This document shows positions 6,722 to 14,642 of a DNA stretch of 14,642 bases, one piece after another. The DNA lies in contig CAZIDL010000062.1 in assembly GCA_964537825.1 (NCBI GenBank), positions 1 through 14,642 on the forward strand, read 5' to 3'. How positions within the stretch are numbered: position 1 is the first letter of the stretch; each line of letters opens with the position of its first letter. The notes beneath the pieces were generated by a model. That model had not been told where the DNA came from and did not search any database. It saw nothing but the letters and a program-made list of their open reading frames with translations. The translations under genes were made by a program, and so were the position numbers. Origin of the DNA: CAZIDL01 sp964537825. Lineage in GTDB: Bacteria; Bacteroidota; Bacteroidia; Flavobacteriales_D; CAYVSK01.

Positions 6722-8335
6722 ATGGCGAAGGAAACGAACAGTATTGGAAAAACGCTCCGCTGGGGCTTCGAAGGGCTCATCTTCATCGCTTGGTGCATCG
6801 TGGTGGTCCACCTCTGGGGGGTGTTCGCAAGCATGGGGCAAAGCTTCTGGTTCCAAGCTTCCTTCGGGATCATCTTTATCGCCGGGATCGGCCTCAATGC
6901 TCTTGCCCTACGGCATCTATACCAGGGGAAGGTCACCTATTTGTCCACCAACATCATACGGGCTCTGATCCTGGGGCTTGGATATGCGCTTTTTGCGGCT
7001 TCCCAGGGTTGGCTATCCTTTACGGGGGATTGGATCGCACCTTGGGGTGATATCTTTCTGAACCTTCTGAAATTGATCGCTGTGCCGCTCATTCTCTTCT
7101 CGATCATCAAAGGGATCGGAGGATTATCGGATGTGGCCAGGCTTGGACGGCTGGGGGTCAAGACCCTCCTCTTTTACGTCGGGACCACCTTCTTGGCCAT
7201 TACGGTGGGACTTCTCGTGGTGAACCTAATGCAGCCGGGAAAGCAGGTCGATGATAGCACCCGGCAGTCCAACCGGAAAGCCTATGAGCGCTACGTGTAT
7301 CAGAACCAGGATGTCGATTTCAAGGATGATATCCGTCTTCTCAGCGATGCGGAGATCGCCGAAGCAAAAGGTTCGGAATACAAGATCGAGGATCCGGACA
7401 TCAAGGAGAAGGTGGAGACCTACAAGCAGACCAAAGAAAGGGGGCCTTTGTCCTTCCTGGTGAACATGGTCCCCAGTAACATCTTCCTTTCCCTGAACGA
7501 TAGCTTGATGTTGCAGGTGATCGTCTTTTCGATCTTCTTTGGGGTGACCCTTCTGCTGATCGATCCGAAAAAGGCGAAGCCGGTCCAGGACTTTGTAGAG
7601 GGGGCCAATGAGGTCTTCATCAAGATGGTGGAGGTCATCATGAAGGCTGCTCCGTTCTTCGTCTTCGCCCTTTTGGCAGGGAAGATATCAGGTATGGCCA
7701 AAGAGGGAAGCGAACTCATGTCCATCGTACAGATCTTCAAAGGGCTAGGCTTTTATGTGATCACCGTTCTGCTCGGCCTGGCCACCCTGATGTTCGTCAT
7801 CTATCCCCTCGCGGTCACCTTTATTACTCGGCGGATGGGGTACAGAGGTTTTTTCTCTTCCATCGGACCCGCTCAAATGCTCGCTTTTTCGACGAGTTCC
7901 AGCGCTGCAACCCTTCCTGTGACCATGGATCGCGTTCGTGATGAGATGAAGGTCCGGGAAGAGGTCAGTGGTTTTGTCCTGCCCATCGGAGCTACGGTGA
8001 ATATGGACGGGACCAGCCTTTATCAGGGAGTGGCAGCTGTCTTCCTCGCACAATTCCACATGGTCGATCTTTCCCTGATGCAACAGATAACCGTTGTGCT
8101 AACTGCTACGATGGCTTCCATCGGTTCTGCTGCTGTTCCGAGTGCAGGGATCATCATGCTGATAACGGTTCTGGAGGCTGTCGGACTACCAGGCGCTTGG
8201 ATCGCTATTATCCTTCCGGTCGATCGGATCCTGGACATGTGCCGCACTTCGGTGAACGTGACCGGAGATGCGACCGTGACGTCCCTCATAGCTCATAGTG
8301 AGAAGGACGGTTTTCAAGAAGCTACAGAGGGATGA
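6722..8335 (+). CDS. Dicarboxylate/amino acid:cation symporter (DAACS/SDF family), probably for glutamate or aspartate
   Basis: The protein has 537 residues and is an inner-membrane secondary transporter of the glutamate-transporter fold. Visible signatures are the serine-rich hairpin HP1 (STSSSAAT, 390-397), NMDGT at 427-431 in the sodium and substrate site, and the substrate helix with D505, R508, T509, N512 and D516. R508 aligns with the arginine that binds the side-chain carboxylate in GltPh and EAATs, so an acidic substrate (aspartate, glutamate or a dicarboxylate) is likely, and NMDGT suggests sodium coupling. It is longer than the usual 400-440 residues. There are two extra hydrophobic segments at about 15-35 and 43-63 before the canonical first helix (about 79-95), and a charged loop of about 75 residues (172-246) between canonical helices 3 and 4. 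It sits 12 bases after aroC. I infer, without proof, that it handles the same amino acid that the Hut enzymes produce. Confidence 0.92.
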   Translation: MAKETNSIGKTLRWGFEGLIFIAWCIVVVHLWGVFASMGQSFWFQASFGIIFIAGIGLNALALRHLYQGKVTYLSTNIIRALILGLGYALFAASQGWLSFTGDWIAPWGDIFLNLLKLIAVPLILFSIIKGIGGLSDVARLGRLGVKTLLFYVGTTFLAITVGLLVVNLMQPGKQVDDSTRQSNRKAYERYVYQNQDVDFKDDIRLLSDAEIAEAKGSEYKIEDPDIKEKVETYKQTKERGPLSFLVNMVPSNIFLSLNDSLMLQVIVFSIFFGVTLLLIDPKKAKPVQDFVEGANEVFIKMVEVIMKAAPFFVFALLAGKISGMAKEGSELMSIVQIFKGLGFYVITVLLGLATLMFVIYPLAVTFITRRMGYRGFFSSIGPAQMLAFSTSSSAATLPVTMDRVRDEMKVREEVSGFVLPIGATVNMDGTSLYQGVAAVFLAQFHMVDLSLMQQITVVLTATMASIGSAAVPSAGIIMLITVLEAVGLPGAWIAIILPVDRILDMCRTSVNVTGDATVTSLIAHSEKDGFQEATEG

Positions 8336-8386
8336 GGGCCGTTCGAAACTTCTAACTTAGAGGGTTCTTAAAAGAAGTACGCTACC

Positions 8387-11284
8387 ATGAAGATCATCAA
8401 ACGCATCCTTATAGGCCTGCTCGCTCTTATCGTGCTGGTCATCGGTTCGGCCATCGTTCTCCCGATCATCTTTGAGGACGAGATCGTGGCCATGGTCAAA
8501 GAACAGGCTAATAAGAAGCTCAATGCAGAGGTGGATTTCGGCGACTACGACCTTAGCCTGATATCAACTTTCCCGGATTTCGGGCTTTCCATCGAGGACC
8601 TCGAGGTCAAGAACAAAAAGCCTTTTGAGGGGACAACCCTCGCCGATATCGGGGAAATAAGCTTGGTGGTGGACCTCATGAGCGTGATCAATGGTGACAC
8701 CTATAAGATCAAGTCGGTGGCGCTCAAAAAACCCAGGATCCACGTGATCGTGAACCCGGATGGAACGGCCAATTACAATATCATGAAGGCTGGTCCGGAT
8801 ACTGCTGCGCCCCAAAAAGAAAAAGCACCCGCCGATACTGCTGGCGGCACCCCGCTTCAATTTGCGCTCCAGGAATATAGCATCAGCGATGCACACCTCA
8901 TCTACAACGATGCTTCCCTTTCGCTCTTTACCGAGGCCACAGGTCTCGATCACTCTGGAAGCGGGGATTTTACGCTGAGCAAGTTCACCCTGGAGACCCG
9001 GACTTCGATCGATACGTTCGACCTGAACTATGGAGGAGTGGATTATGCGGACAAGGTCAACGTAGGGCTCGATGCGGATCTTGGAATGGACCTTGAGAAT
9101 ATGAAGTTCACCTTCAAGGAGAACGAACTGAGCTTGAACGAACTGGTCCTCGGCTTTGACGGCTACTTTGCCATGCCTGAGGAAGGTTTCGATATGGACC
9201 TTAGCTACAAGACCAAAAAGACGCGGTTCCGCACCCTTCTTTCTATGATCCCGGCCGTCTACAGCCAGAGCTTTTCGAACATAAAAACGAGCGGAGAGCT
9301 TGCTCTTAACGGTCACATAAAGGGCATTTACAGCGAAGACTCCTATCCGGGTTTTGGGCTCGACCTTACTGTCGAGAACGGGAGCTTCAACTATCCGTCA
9401 CTGCCTAAGGCGGCCAAGAATATCCAAATGGACCTGGAAGTGGAAAGGAAAGAGGGTCCATCCTTGGACAATACGGTGGTGGATCTTTCTCAATTCCACG
9501 TGGAGCTCGCCGAGAACCCGGTGGATATGCATTTCCACCTTGCGACCCCGATGTCGGATCCGTTCATCGATTGCGGCGTCAAAGCTCAGGTGGACCTTGC
9601 TTCTTTGCGTAAGGTTGTTCCGATGGAAGATCAGAGCACCGTAGGGAACATTACGGCGGATCTGGAGATGAAAGGCCACATGTCCACCATCGAGAAGGAG
9701 AACTATGAAGAGTTCGACGCCAAGGGCAAGGTCATCCTGATGGACATGCTCTACAAAAGCCCCGCCTTGGCTTACGATGTGGCTATCAAAAAGAGCTACT
9801 TGAACTTCACTCCACAGGAACTTTCTCTGGATAAGTTCGAATCAACCCTCGGCAAAAGCGACCTGAAAGCATCCGGACGCATCGACAATTACATCGCCTA
9901 CGCCCTTAAGGATGAAAAGCTCAAAGGGCGGTTCGAACTTCGCTCCGATCGATTCGACCTGAACGAATTGATGGCCTCGCCGGAAGGAGAAAAAAGTTCC
10001 GGAGCACAGGAAAAAGAGGCTGCAGAAAGCGAGTCCGATACAGCTGAAAGCAGCATGGGTGTCATCGAAGTACCTGAAAAGGTCGATGTGTCGCTCAACG
10101 CGCAGATGGGAAGGGTCTTGTACGGAGATATTACCATGAGTGAGCTAGCGGGTAGCATCAGGGTCAAGGAACAGGTCGCTTCACTGAAGGATGTGAGCAT
10201 GAAGGTCCTCGGAGGGACCGTCAAATTGAACGGTACCTATGGGACCAAGGATCCGACGCGACCGCAGGTCGACTTTGCCTATAATATCGATAACCTCGAT
10301 ATCGAGCGGACCGCCTCGACGGTCAATACGGTCGAAAAGCTCGCACCCATTGCGAAGAACTGTACCGGAAGCTTTTCCTCCAAGATGAAGCTCAGTACCG
10401 CTCTGGACCAGAACATGGGACCTGACTACAACAGCATGGAAGGGAAAGGGAACCTTCAGGCTAAGGATATCCACATCGAAGGCTTTGAGCCCCTGAACGA
10501 ACTTGCCGCTAAGCTTGGGATCGACCGGCTTTCCAAGCAGAACATCCAGGACGTGAAGATCGGTTTTGAGGTCCGGGACGGGAAGGTTCACGTGGATCCC
10601 TATACCGTGACCATGGATGGTTCCAAAGCAACGATATCCGGTTATACCACCTTCGAGCAGAAGATGAATTACAACCTCGACATGGAAGTTCCTCGCGAAA
10701 AGTTAGGAGGGAAGGCGAATAAGATGATGGAAGGCCTTGTAGCGAAAGCGAACAAAAAAGGAGCTAACTTCAGCCTTGGAGAGACCGTCCCCGTGAACGC
10801 TCAGGTCACGGGTCCGATACAGGATCCCAAGGTCGCCCTCGATCTGAAAAAAGGAGAAGAAGGAGGGAGCATGAAGGATCAGGTCAAGGATAAAGCCAAG
10901 GAGGCTGTTGATAAGGCCAAGGATAAGGCAAAGGAAAAGGCAGGGGAAAAAGCGATCGAAGAAGCGCGGAAGAAGGGGGATCGGATCGTCAAGGAGGCCA
11001 AAAAGAAAGCTGAAAGGATCCGTAAAGAAGCGCGCAGTGCGCGTGAGCAGATCATATCGGATGCCGAGAAGCGTGGGAATAAGCTTGTGAACGAAGCGAA
11101 CAATCCGATCGCCAAGCAGGCTGCTAAGGAATCGAAGAAGGAGATCATGAAAGAGGCCCGGAAAGAGGGGGATAAGAAGGTGAAAGAAGCCGATAAAAAG
11201 GCGGATCGCATCGTTAAAGAGGCCAAGAAGAAAAGGCAGCGTCTGATCGATGAAGCGAAAGAAAAGGCCGGAAAAGGTGAGTGA
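8387..11284 (+). CDS. AsmA-like envelope protein with an 11-residue-repeat C-terminal tail
   Basis: The protein has 965 residues. One N-terminal membrane segment (about 5-28) follows a short basic start, so the bulk is predicted to be periplasmic with an inner-membrane anchor. Residues 30 to about 820 look like an AsmA-family body: the early LSIEDLEVKN and LADIGEISLVVDL segments and the NPDGTANYNI region fit, as do the many alternating beta strands. AsmA-like proteins (AsmA, TamB, YhdP) are implicated in lipid movement across the envelope and outer-membrane homeostasis. Two low-complexity Ala/Glu/Ser/Pro linkers interrupt the body (about 135-155 and 529-558). From about 828 the chain becomes Lys/Glu/Ala-rich helix, and from 858 it shows regular 11-residue repeats. 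The ATG at 8387 follows a 51-base gap after the symporter and gives a normal anchor. The family call is strong; the exact function is not known. Confidence 0.87.
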   Translation: MKIIKRILIGLLALIVLVIGSAIVLPIIFEDEIVAMVKEQANKKLNAEVDFGDYDLSLISTFPDFGLSIEDLEVKNKKPFEGTTLADIGEISLVVDLMSVINGDTYKIKSVALKKPRIHVIVNPDGTANYNIMKAGPDTAAPQKEKAPADTAGGTPLQFALQEYSISDAHLIYNDASLSLFTEATGLDHSGSGDFTLSKFTLETRTSIDTFDLNYGGVDYADKVNVGLDADLGMDLENMKFTFKENELSLNELVLGFDGYFAMPEEGFDMDLSYKTKKTRFRTLLSMIPAVYSQSFSNIKTSGELALNGHIKGIYSEDSYPGFGLDLTVENGSFNYPSLPKAAKNIQMDLEVERKEGPSLDNTVVDLSQFHVELAENPVDMHFHLATPMSDPFIDCGVKAQVDLASLRKVVPMEDQSTVGNITADLEMKGHMSTIEKENYEEFDAKGKVILMDMLYKSPALAYDVAIKKSYLNFTPQELSLDKFESTLGKSDLKASGRIDNYIAYALKDEKLKGRFELRSDRFDLNELMASPEGEKSSGAQEKEAAESESDTAESSMGVIEVPEKVDVSLNAQMGRVLYGDITMSELAGSIRVKEQVASLKDVSMKVLGGTVKLNGTYGTKDPTRPQVDFAYNIDNLDIERTASTVNTVEKLAPIAKNCTGSFSSKMKLSTALDQNMGPDYNSMEGKGNLQAKDIHIEGFEPLNELAAKLGIDRLSKQNIQDVKIGFEVRDGKVHVDPYTVTMDGSKATISGYTTFEQKMNYNLDMEVPREKLGGKANKMMEGLVAKANKKGANFSLGETVPVNAQVTGPIQDPKVALDLKKGEEGGSMKDQVKDKAKEAVDKAKDKAKEKAGEKAIEEARKKGDRIVKEAKKKAERIRKEARSAREQIISDAEKRGNKLVNEANNPIAKQAAKESKKEIMKEARKEGDKKVKEADKKADRIVKEAKKKRQRLIDEAKEKAGKGE
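10958..11281 (+). repeat. Ten imperfect 33-base units encoding 11-residue helical repeats
   Basis: The units cover residues 858-965 of the AsmA-like protein. A conserved Ala recurs at residues 860, 871, 882, 893 and 904, then at 913, 924, 935, 946 and 957, exactly 11 apart within each group and 9 apart at the junction. A typical unit is KEAKKKAERIR or KEADKKADRIV: Glu-Ala, a basic run, a small residue, then Ile or Val. Small and hydrophobic residues fall at unit positions 3, 7 and 10, the 4-3-4 spacing of a hendecad coiled coil. The break carries NNPI at 905-908. The nucleotide units have diverged clearly, so this is an old or selected protein repeat rather than a fresh DNA duplication. Confidence 0.85.
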
Positions 11285-11300
11285 GAATAAAGGGGAGGGG

Positions 11301-13337
11301 ATGCTCCGAGGTCTCTTCTCGAAGCATTCCCTTTTATTGATCCTGCTCCTTCCCAGCGTTTTAGCCAGTGCACAAGATGAAGAGGAGTGTGGAGCTCCGG
11401 AAGGATGGCGTGTGAAACGCCTCTACAAAAAGGGGAGCGATAGGAGTGGGGATAAGGTCCGCGAACGGAACGGCTATCTGAAGAAGGCCATCGAGAAGGA
11501 TCCCGATTGTGCCCAATGCCATTATCAGCTGGCAGAGAACTATTTCATCATTGCCAAGCAAAAGGCACGGGTGAGCTACGAAAATGCCCTTAAGCACTAT
11601 CAAAAGGCGATCGAGCTCTGCCCGAAACTCCATTCCGACATTTACTTCCAGATCGGGCTGATCCACTACGGCGAGAAGGAATACGGCAAAGCGATCGAGT
11701 ACTTCCAGAAGTTCCTGGACTTTAACGTGGATGAGGAGAGCAAATACGGAGAAGATTACTCCAAGAAGTACAAGGATACCAAGGAGATGATCCCTGAGCT
11801 GAAAAAAAAGCATCGCTTTCTACAGGATACTGTCCCCTTCGATCCTCATATCGTAAAAGGGGTCTCCACTCATAAGGCTGACGAGTATTTACCCATGCTT
11901 TCCCCCGATAATCAGCTCATTTTCTATACCCGCCGCTATCGAAAGGACACGAAGAACCAGATCACTCCAAAGAAAGTGGAAGAACTGACCGTGAGCGAAA
12001 GGCCGGAATCGGAGGCACAATTCTCGGATGGAAGGGCCTTGAACGAGCCTTTTAATATGGATAAGAAGGAGAACTACGGTGGGGTGACCATTTCCGTGGA
12101 CAACAAGGAATTGTACGTAACCGTCTGCAAACAAGGGAAAAAAGGCTACAAAAATTGCGACATCTATCGTTCCACTTATGAAGTGGACCCAAAGGGGGAT
12201 GGAACAGCGAGGGATTACAATTGGTCGGAGCTCGAGAACCTGGGCCCTAAGGTGAACACCGAGACCGGATGGGAATCCCAACCCTCCCTTTCAGCGGATG
12301 GGAATACCCTCTATTTCGCCACCGTCCGGAAGAATTCACGGAACGCTGACATTTACGTCTCCCATCGAAAAGCGAACGGTGAATGGGGAGAGGCTCAAAG
12401 CGTCGGGGACAGTATCAATACAGAGGGGGACGACAAAGCGCCTTTCATACACTCCGATAGCGAAACCCTTTATTTTTCCTCCAACGATCGTCTTGGAGCC
12501 GGTGGCTACGACATCTATTACTCCAGGAAGAAGGGGGACAGTACGTGGCAAAAACCCGAGAACATTGGCATCCCGATCAATACACGGAAGGATGAGATCG
12601 GGATGATCGTGAGCACGGATGGGAAAAAGGCCTATTTTTCCTCGAGTCGGCTCGGTAAGTCCAAAGGACTCGATATCTATTCTTTCGAGGTCCCAGCGGA
12701 TGCTCGTCCTGAGAATGTGAAGCTTGTGAAAGGACAAGTTAGGGATAAGGTGGGGGATGTGGTGCAGGGGGCTCAAGTGAAGCTCAAGAACTCGAGCACG
12801 GACGAAGTGACCACTGCAGAGGTGGACAGTGTGGACGGGAAGTTCGCAGCGGTCGTCAAGGTGGATGATGACGAGGACGTGACGATGACCGTGGAAAAGG
12901 ACGGATATGCCTTCAAAGCTGAGGCGTTCGGAGAGAAAGGCGAAAAGGGAGCAGTAGAGAATACACAGGTCAAAATGGAACCCCTGAAGGAGGGGCAACC
13001 CTACCGCATCGATGACATCCATTATGCGACGAACTCGGCGGACCTTAAGGATCGTTCCAAAGCCATTCTGGACGGATTCATCGAATACCTCAAGAAGAAC
13101 GCTTCCCTTAAGGTCGCCATCCATGGGCATACCGACAATGTCGGAAGCAAAGAACACAACCAGGCATTGAGCCACGACCGGGCTTTCACGGTAATGAGCT
13201 ACCTGCAACGGAACGGCATCGAAGGGGAGCGGCTCGAGTTCAAAGGTTTTGGTGAATCAAAACCGGTCGCTAGCAACGATACGGAAAAAGGGCGCGCTAA
13301 GAACAGAAGGACCGAATTCGTAGTGCTCGAAAAATGA
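11301..13337 (+). CDS. PorE-like OmpA-family protein (TPR, PD40 propeller, regulatory domain, OmpA)
   Basis: The protein has 678 residues. A signal peptide covers 1-24 (LLLILLLP core, LASA then Q), cleaved by signal peptidase I since no lipobox Cys follows. Domains in order: TPR-like helices about 58-170; a beta-propeller of PD40 repeats about 195-465 (SPDNQLIFYT, SADGNTLYFA, DIYYSR and similar); a carboxypeptidase-regulatory-like beta-sandwich about 474-560; and an OmpA C-terminal domain about 570-678 with HGHTDNVGS at 608-616 and the LSHDRA and GRAKNRRTEF segments that bind peptidoglycan (D612, R627). This architecture matches PorE of Porphyromonas gingivalis, a type IX secretion component at the outer membrane. 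Bacteroidota carry many paralogues of this layout, so the PorE role is plausible but unproven. The frame extends to 11250, overlapping the AsmA-like gene, but the ATG at 11301 gives the proper signal peptide. Confidence 0.85.
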   Translation: MLRGLFSKHSLLLILLLPSVLASAQDEEECGAPEGWRVKRLYKKGSDRSGDKVRERNGYLKKAIEKDPDCAQCHYQLAENYFIIAKQKARVSYENALKHYQKAIELCPKLHSDIYFQIGLIHYGEKEYGKAIEYFQKFLDFNVDEESKYGEDYSKKYKDTKEMIPELKKKHRFLQDTVPFDPHIVKGVSTHKADEYLPMLSPDNQLIFYTRRYRKDTKNQITPKKVEELTVSERPESEAQFSDGRALNEPFNMDKKENYGGVTISVDNKELYVTVCKQGKKGYKNCDIYRSTYEVDPKGDGTARDYNWSELENLGPKVNTETGWESQPSLSADGNTLYFATVRKNSRNADIYVSHRKANGEWGEAQSVGDSINTEGDDKAPFIHSDSETLYFSSNDRLGAGGYDIYYSRKKGDSTWQKPENIGIPINTRKDEIGMIVSTDGKKAYFSSSRLGKSKGLDIYSFEVPADARPENVKLVKGQVRDKVGDVVQGAQVKLKNSSTDEVTTAEVDSVDGKFAAVVKVDDDEDVTMTVEKDGYAFKAEAFGEKGEKGAVENTQVKMEPLKEGQPYRIDDIHYATNSADLKDRSKAILDGFIEYLKKNASLKVAIHGHTDNVGSKEHNQALSHDRAFTVMSYLQRNGIEGERLEFKGFGESKPVASNDTEKGRAKNRRTEFVVLEK

Positions 13338-13340
13338 CCC

Positions 13341-14558
13341 ATGGAGAAGGAGGGGACAGGCTTTGATCAGCAGATCGACCGGTCCGGTACCGGATCTGTG
13401 AAATGGGACGGGTTGGAGCGGATCTTCGGTCGCTCCGATGCACTGGCTTTGTGGGTAGCGGATATGGACTTCCGGGCTCCCGATCCCGTTCGGAAAGCTT
13501 TGCGGGAAAGGGTGGAACACGGTGTCTTCGGTTATGGTTTTCGCCCTGAGCGATACGATGAGGCGATACTGCGTTGGGAAGCGGAACGCCACGGATGGTC
13601 GCTTCGCAGGGACGATCTGGTCTACGTTCCGGGTGTAATGACCGGTATCGCCAAAGCGATCCAGACGTTCTCCGAAGAGGGGGATCGGGTAGTGATCCAA
13701 CCGCCCGTCTATCATCCATTTTTCGATCTGATCCGGAACAACAGGCGCAAAGTAGGAGAGGCTCCGCTCCGGGTCGATGAAACGGGATGCTATCGGATGG
13801 ACCTTGAAGCATTGGAAAGGGAGTTGGCCAAGGAAGGAAGCAAAGTCTTCATCCTTTGCTCCCCCCACAATCCCGTCGGCCGGATCTGGAGCCGCGATGA
13901 GCTTCAGAAGGTGGGTGAGCTCTGTGAACGCTACGATGTATCGATCCTCTCGGACGAGATCCATCAGGACATCGCCTACGAAGGCCATCAGCATGTTCCG
14001 ATCGCATCCTTGGATCCCGAGCTTTCAAAACGTTGCATCACCTTTTCTTCCCCCGCCAAGACCTTCAACCTTCAGGGGATGATCAGTGCTTTTGCCATCG
14101 CTACGGACCGCAGAGCGCGCCTTGAGTTACAAAAAGCCCTTCGAGCCGATCATATCGTCCTGGAGAACGCCCTTAGCATCGTGGCTTGTTCCGCGGCTTA
14201 TGAAGAAGGGGAGGAGTGGTTGGATGAGCTTCTCCACTACCTGGAAGGTAATCGGAAAGAGCTCTTGAACTTTTTCGGGGAAAGGGATCTTGGGATCCAT
14301 TCCCATTCGACGGAAGGGACCTACCTTGCTTGGCTGGACTGCAGAGGGCTCGGGCTATCCGATGAGGCGCTTCAACGCTTTATGATCGAAAAGGCGGGAG
14401 TGGCTCTGAACGCGGGCTCTGCATTCGGGAAGGAAGGGAGGCGGATGATGCGTCTGAACTTCGGATGTCCACGTTCCCTGTTGCGCGAGGGATTGGAGCA
14501 GATCGAAACTGCGGTGAGAGAAATGGAAAGATCCCCATCCGAAGGGACAAAACCGTAA
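13341..14558 (+). CDS. patB: MalY/PatB-family PLP aminotransferase, probable cystathionine beta-lyase
   Basis: The protein has 405 residues and is a cytoplasmic fold-type I PLP enzyme. The N-terminus IDRSGTGSVKWDG and WVADMDF at 38-44 are hallmarks of the MalY/PatB subgroup. Other landmarks are HNPVGR at 176-181, SDEIH at 204-208 with the PLP-contacting D205, SPAKTFN with the Schiff-base lysine K240, and R371 in MMRLNFGCPR for the substrate carboxylate. Members carry out C-S lysis of cystathionine to homocysteine, pyruvate and ammonia, or act on related sulfur amino acids; some act as aminotransferases. The ATG lies three bases after the stop of the PorE-like gene, so translation may be coupled although the functions look unrelated. 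The family is near certain. The precise substrate, and so the symbol patB, is less sure. Confidence 0.9.
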   Translation: MEKEGTGFDQQIDRSGTGSVKWDGLERIFGRSDALALWVADMDFRAPDPVRKALRERVEHGVFGYGFRPERYDEAILRWEAERHGWSLRRDDLVYVPGVMTGIAKAIQTFSEEGDRVVIQPPVYHPFFDLIRNNRRKVGEAPLRVDETGCYRMDLEALERELAKEGSKVFILCSPHNPVGRIWSRDELQKVGELCERYDVSILSDEIHQDIAYEGHQHVPIASLDPELSKRCITFSSPAKTFNLQGMISAFAIATDRRARLELQKALRADHIVLENALSIVACSAAYEEGEEWLDELLHYLEGNRKELLNFFGERDLGIHSHSTEGTYLAWLDCRGLGLSDEALQRFMIEKAGVALNAGSAFGKEGRRMMRLNFGCPRSLLREGLEQIETAVREMERSPSEGTKP

Positions 14559-14571
14559 ATTCGCGCCCCAA

Positions 14572-14642
14572 GCCTCCTTAGCTCAGTGGTAGAGCGACGC
14601 TCTCGTAAAGCGTAGGTCGCCGGTTCGAATCCGGTGGGAGGC
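14572..14642 (+). tRNA. tRNA-Thr (anticodon CGT), cut at the window edge
   Basis: The cloverleaf folds fully by eye. The acceptor is GCCTCCT with GGGAGGC (six Watson-Crick pairs and one T-G). The D arm is GCTC/GAGC with loop AGTGGTA. The anticodon stem is ACGCT/AGCGT with loop CTCGTAA, giving anticodon CGT, which reads ACG threonine codons. The T arm is GCCGG/CCGGT with loop TTCGAAT. The G1-C72 and C2-G71 pairs and the GT of the anticodon agree with threonine identity. The window ends at the last acceptor base, so the discriminator base is not visible and I cannot tell whether CCA is encoded. It begins 13 bases after the patB stop on the same strand. Confidence 0.96.

Noticed and set aside
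8353..8360. TAACTTAG as a -7 promoter element for the AsmA-like gene
   Set aside because: It mismatches TAnnTTTG in the core TTTG and has no -33 partner; the gene may simply be co-transcribed with the symporter.
11250..11300. Upstream start for the PorE-like gene overlapping the AsmA-like gene
   Set aside because: It would put a 17-residue charged stretch before the signal peptide; starting at 11301 gives a normal one.
11507..11524. CAQCH in the PorE-like protein, a CxxCH heme c motif
   Set aside because: There is a single copy, inside a TPR helix of the form EKDPDCAQCHYQLAENY, with no cytochrome fold around it. It is most likely chance, though the Cys pair could form a disulfide.
14572..14642. 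tRNA-Thr as an integration site for a mobile element
   Set aside because: No integrase, direct repeat or atypical DNA is visible in the window, and the downstream side is not included.

Overview
The window looks like chromosomal DNA of a Bacteroidota (Bacteroidetes) bacterium, moderately GC-rich by eye. Three things point there. One protein has a TPR, PD40 propeller, carboxypeptidase-regulatory and OmpA architecture typical of that phylum. The formimidoylglutamase carries the GRHSGNGF signature I associate with that phylum. Most starts lack a well-placed Shine-Dalgarno sequence, and one intergenic site matches the Bacteroidota -7 promoter consensus TAnnTTTG. I cannot place it below phylum level. 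Coding density is very high: nine protein genes and one tRNA, with no gap above 200 bases and no insertion sequence, CRISPR array or phage gene.

The genes form two blocks that diverge from a 181-base region (5407-5587). The left block runs on the minus strand: hutI (imidazolonepropionase), hutG (formimidoylglutamase, start overlapping the end of hutI by 11 bases), a multi-pass membrane protein with a C-terminal patatin-like acyl-hydrolase domain, and a small J-domain protein with two C-terminal membrane segments. Gaps of -11, 18 and 36 bases suggest one transcript. HutI and HutG catalyse the last two steps of histidine breakdown to glutamate and formamide. The genes for the first two steps (hutH, hutU) are not here.

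The right block runs on the plus strand: aroC (chorismate synthase), a dicarboxylate/amino-acid:cation symporter with the binding residues of acidic-substrate members, a 965-residue AsmA-like protein, a PorE-like OmpA-family protein, a MalY/PatB-type aminotransferase (probable cystathionine beta-lyase), and tRNA-Thr(CGT) at the very end. Spacings are 12, 51, 16, 3 and 13 bases. The AsmA-like and PorE-like genes both encode envelope proteins and are nearly contiguous, so they may be co-expressed.

No complete undescribed system is obvious. The most unusual items are: (1) the AsmA-like protein's C-terminal tail, two arrays of five 11-residue repeats separated by an Asn-Asn-Pro break; (2) the pairing of a membrane patatin-domain protein with a membrane-anchored J-domain protein behind histidine-degradation genes; (3) the symporter's two extra N-terminal membrane segments and long charged loop; and (4) a strong excess of GATC, counted by hand at 20 in the 1122-base aroC gene.
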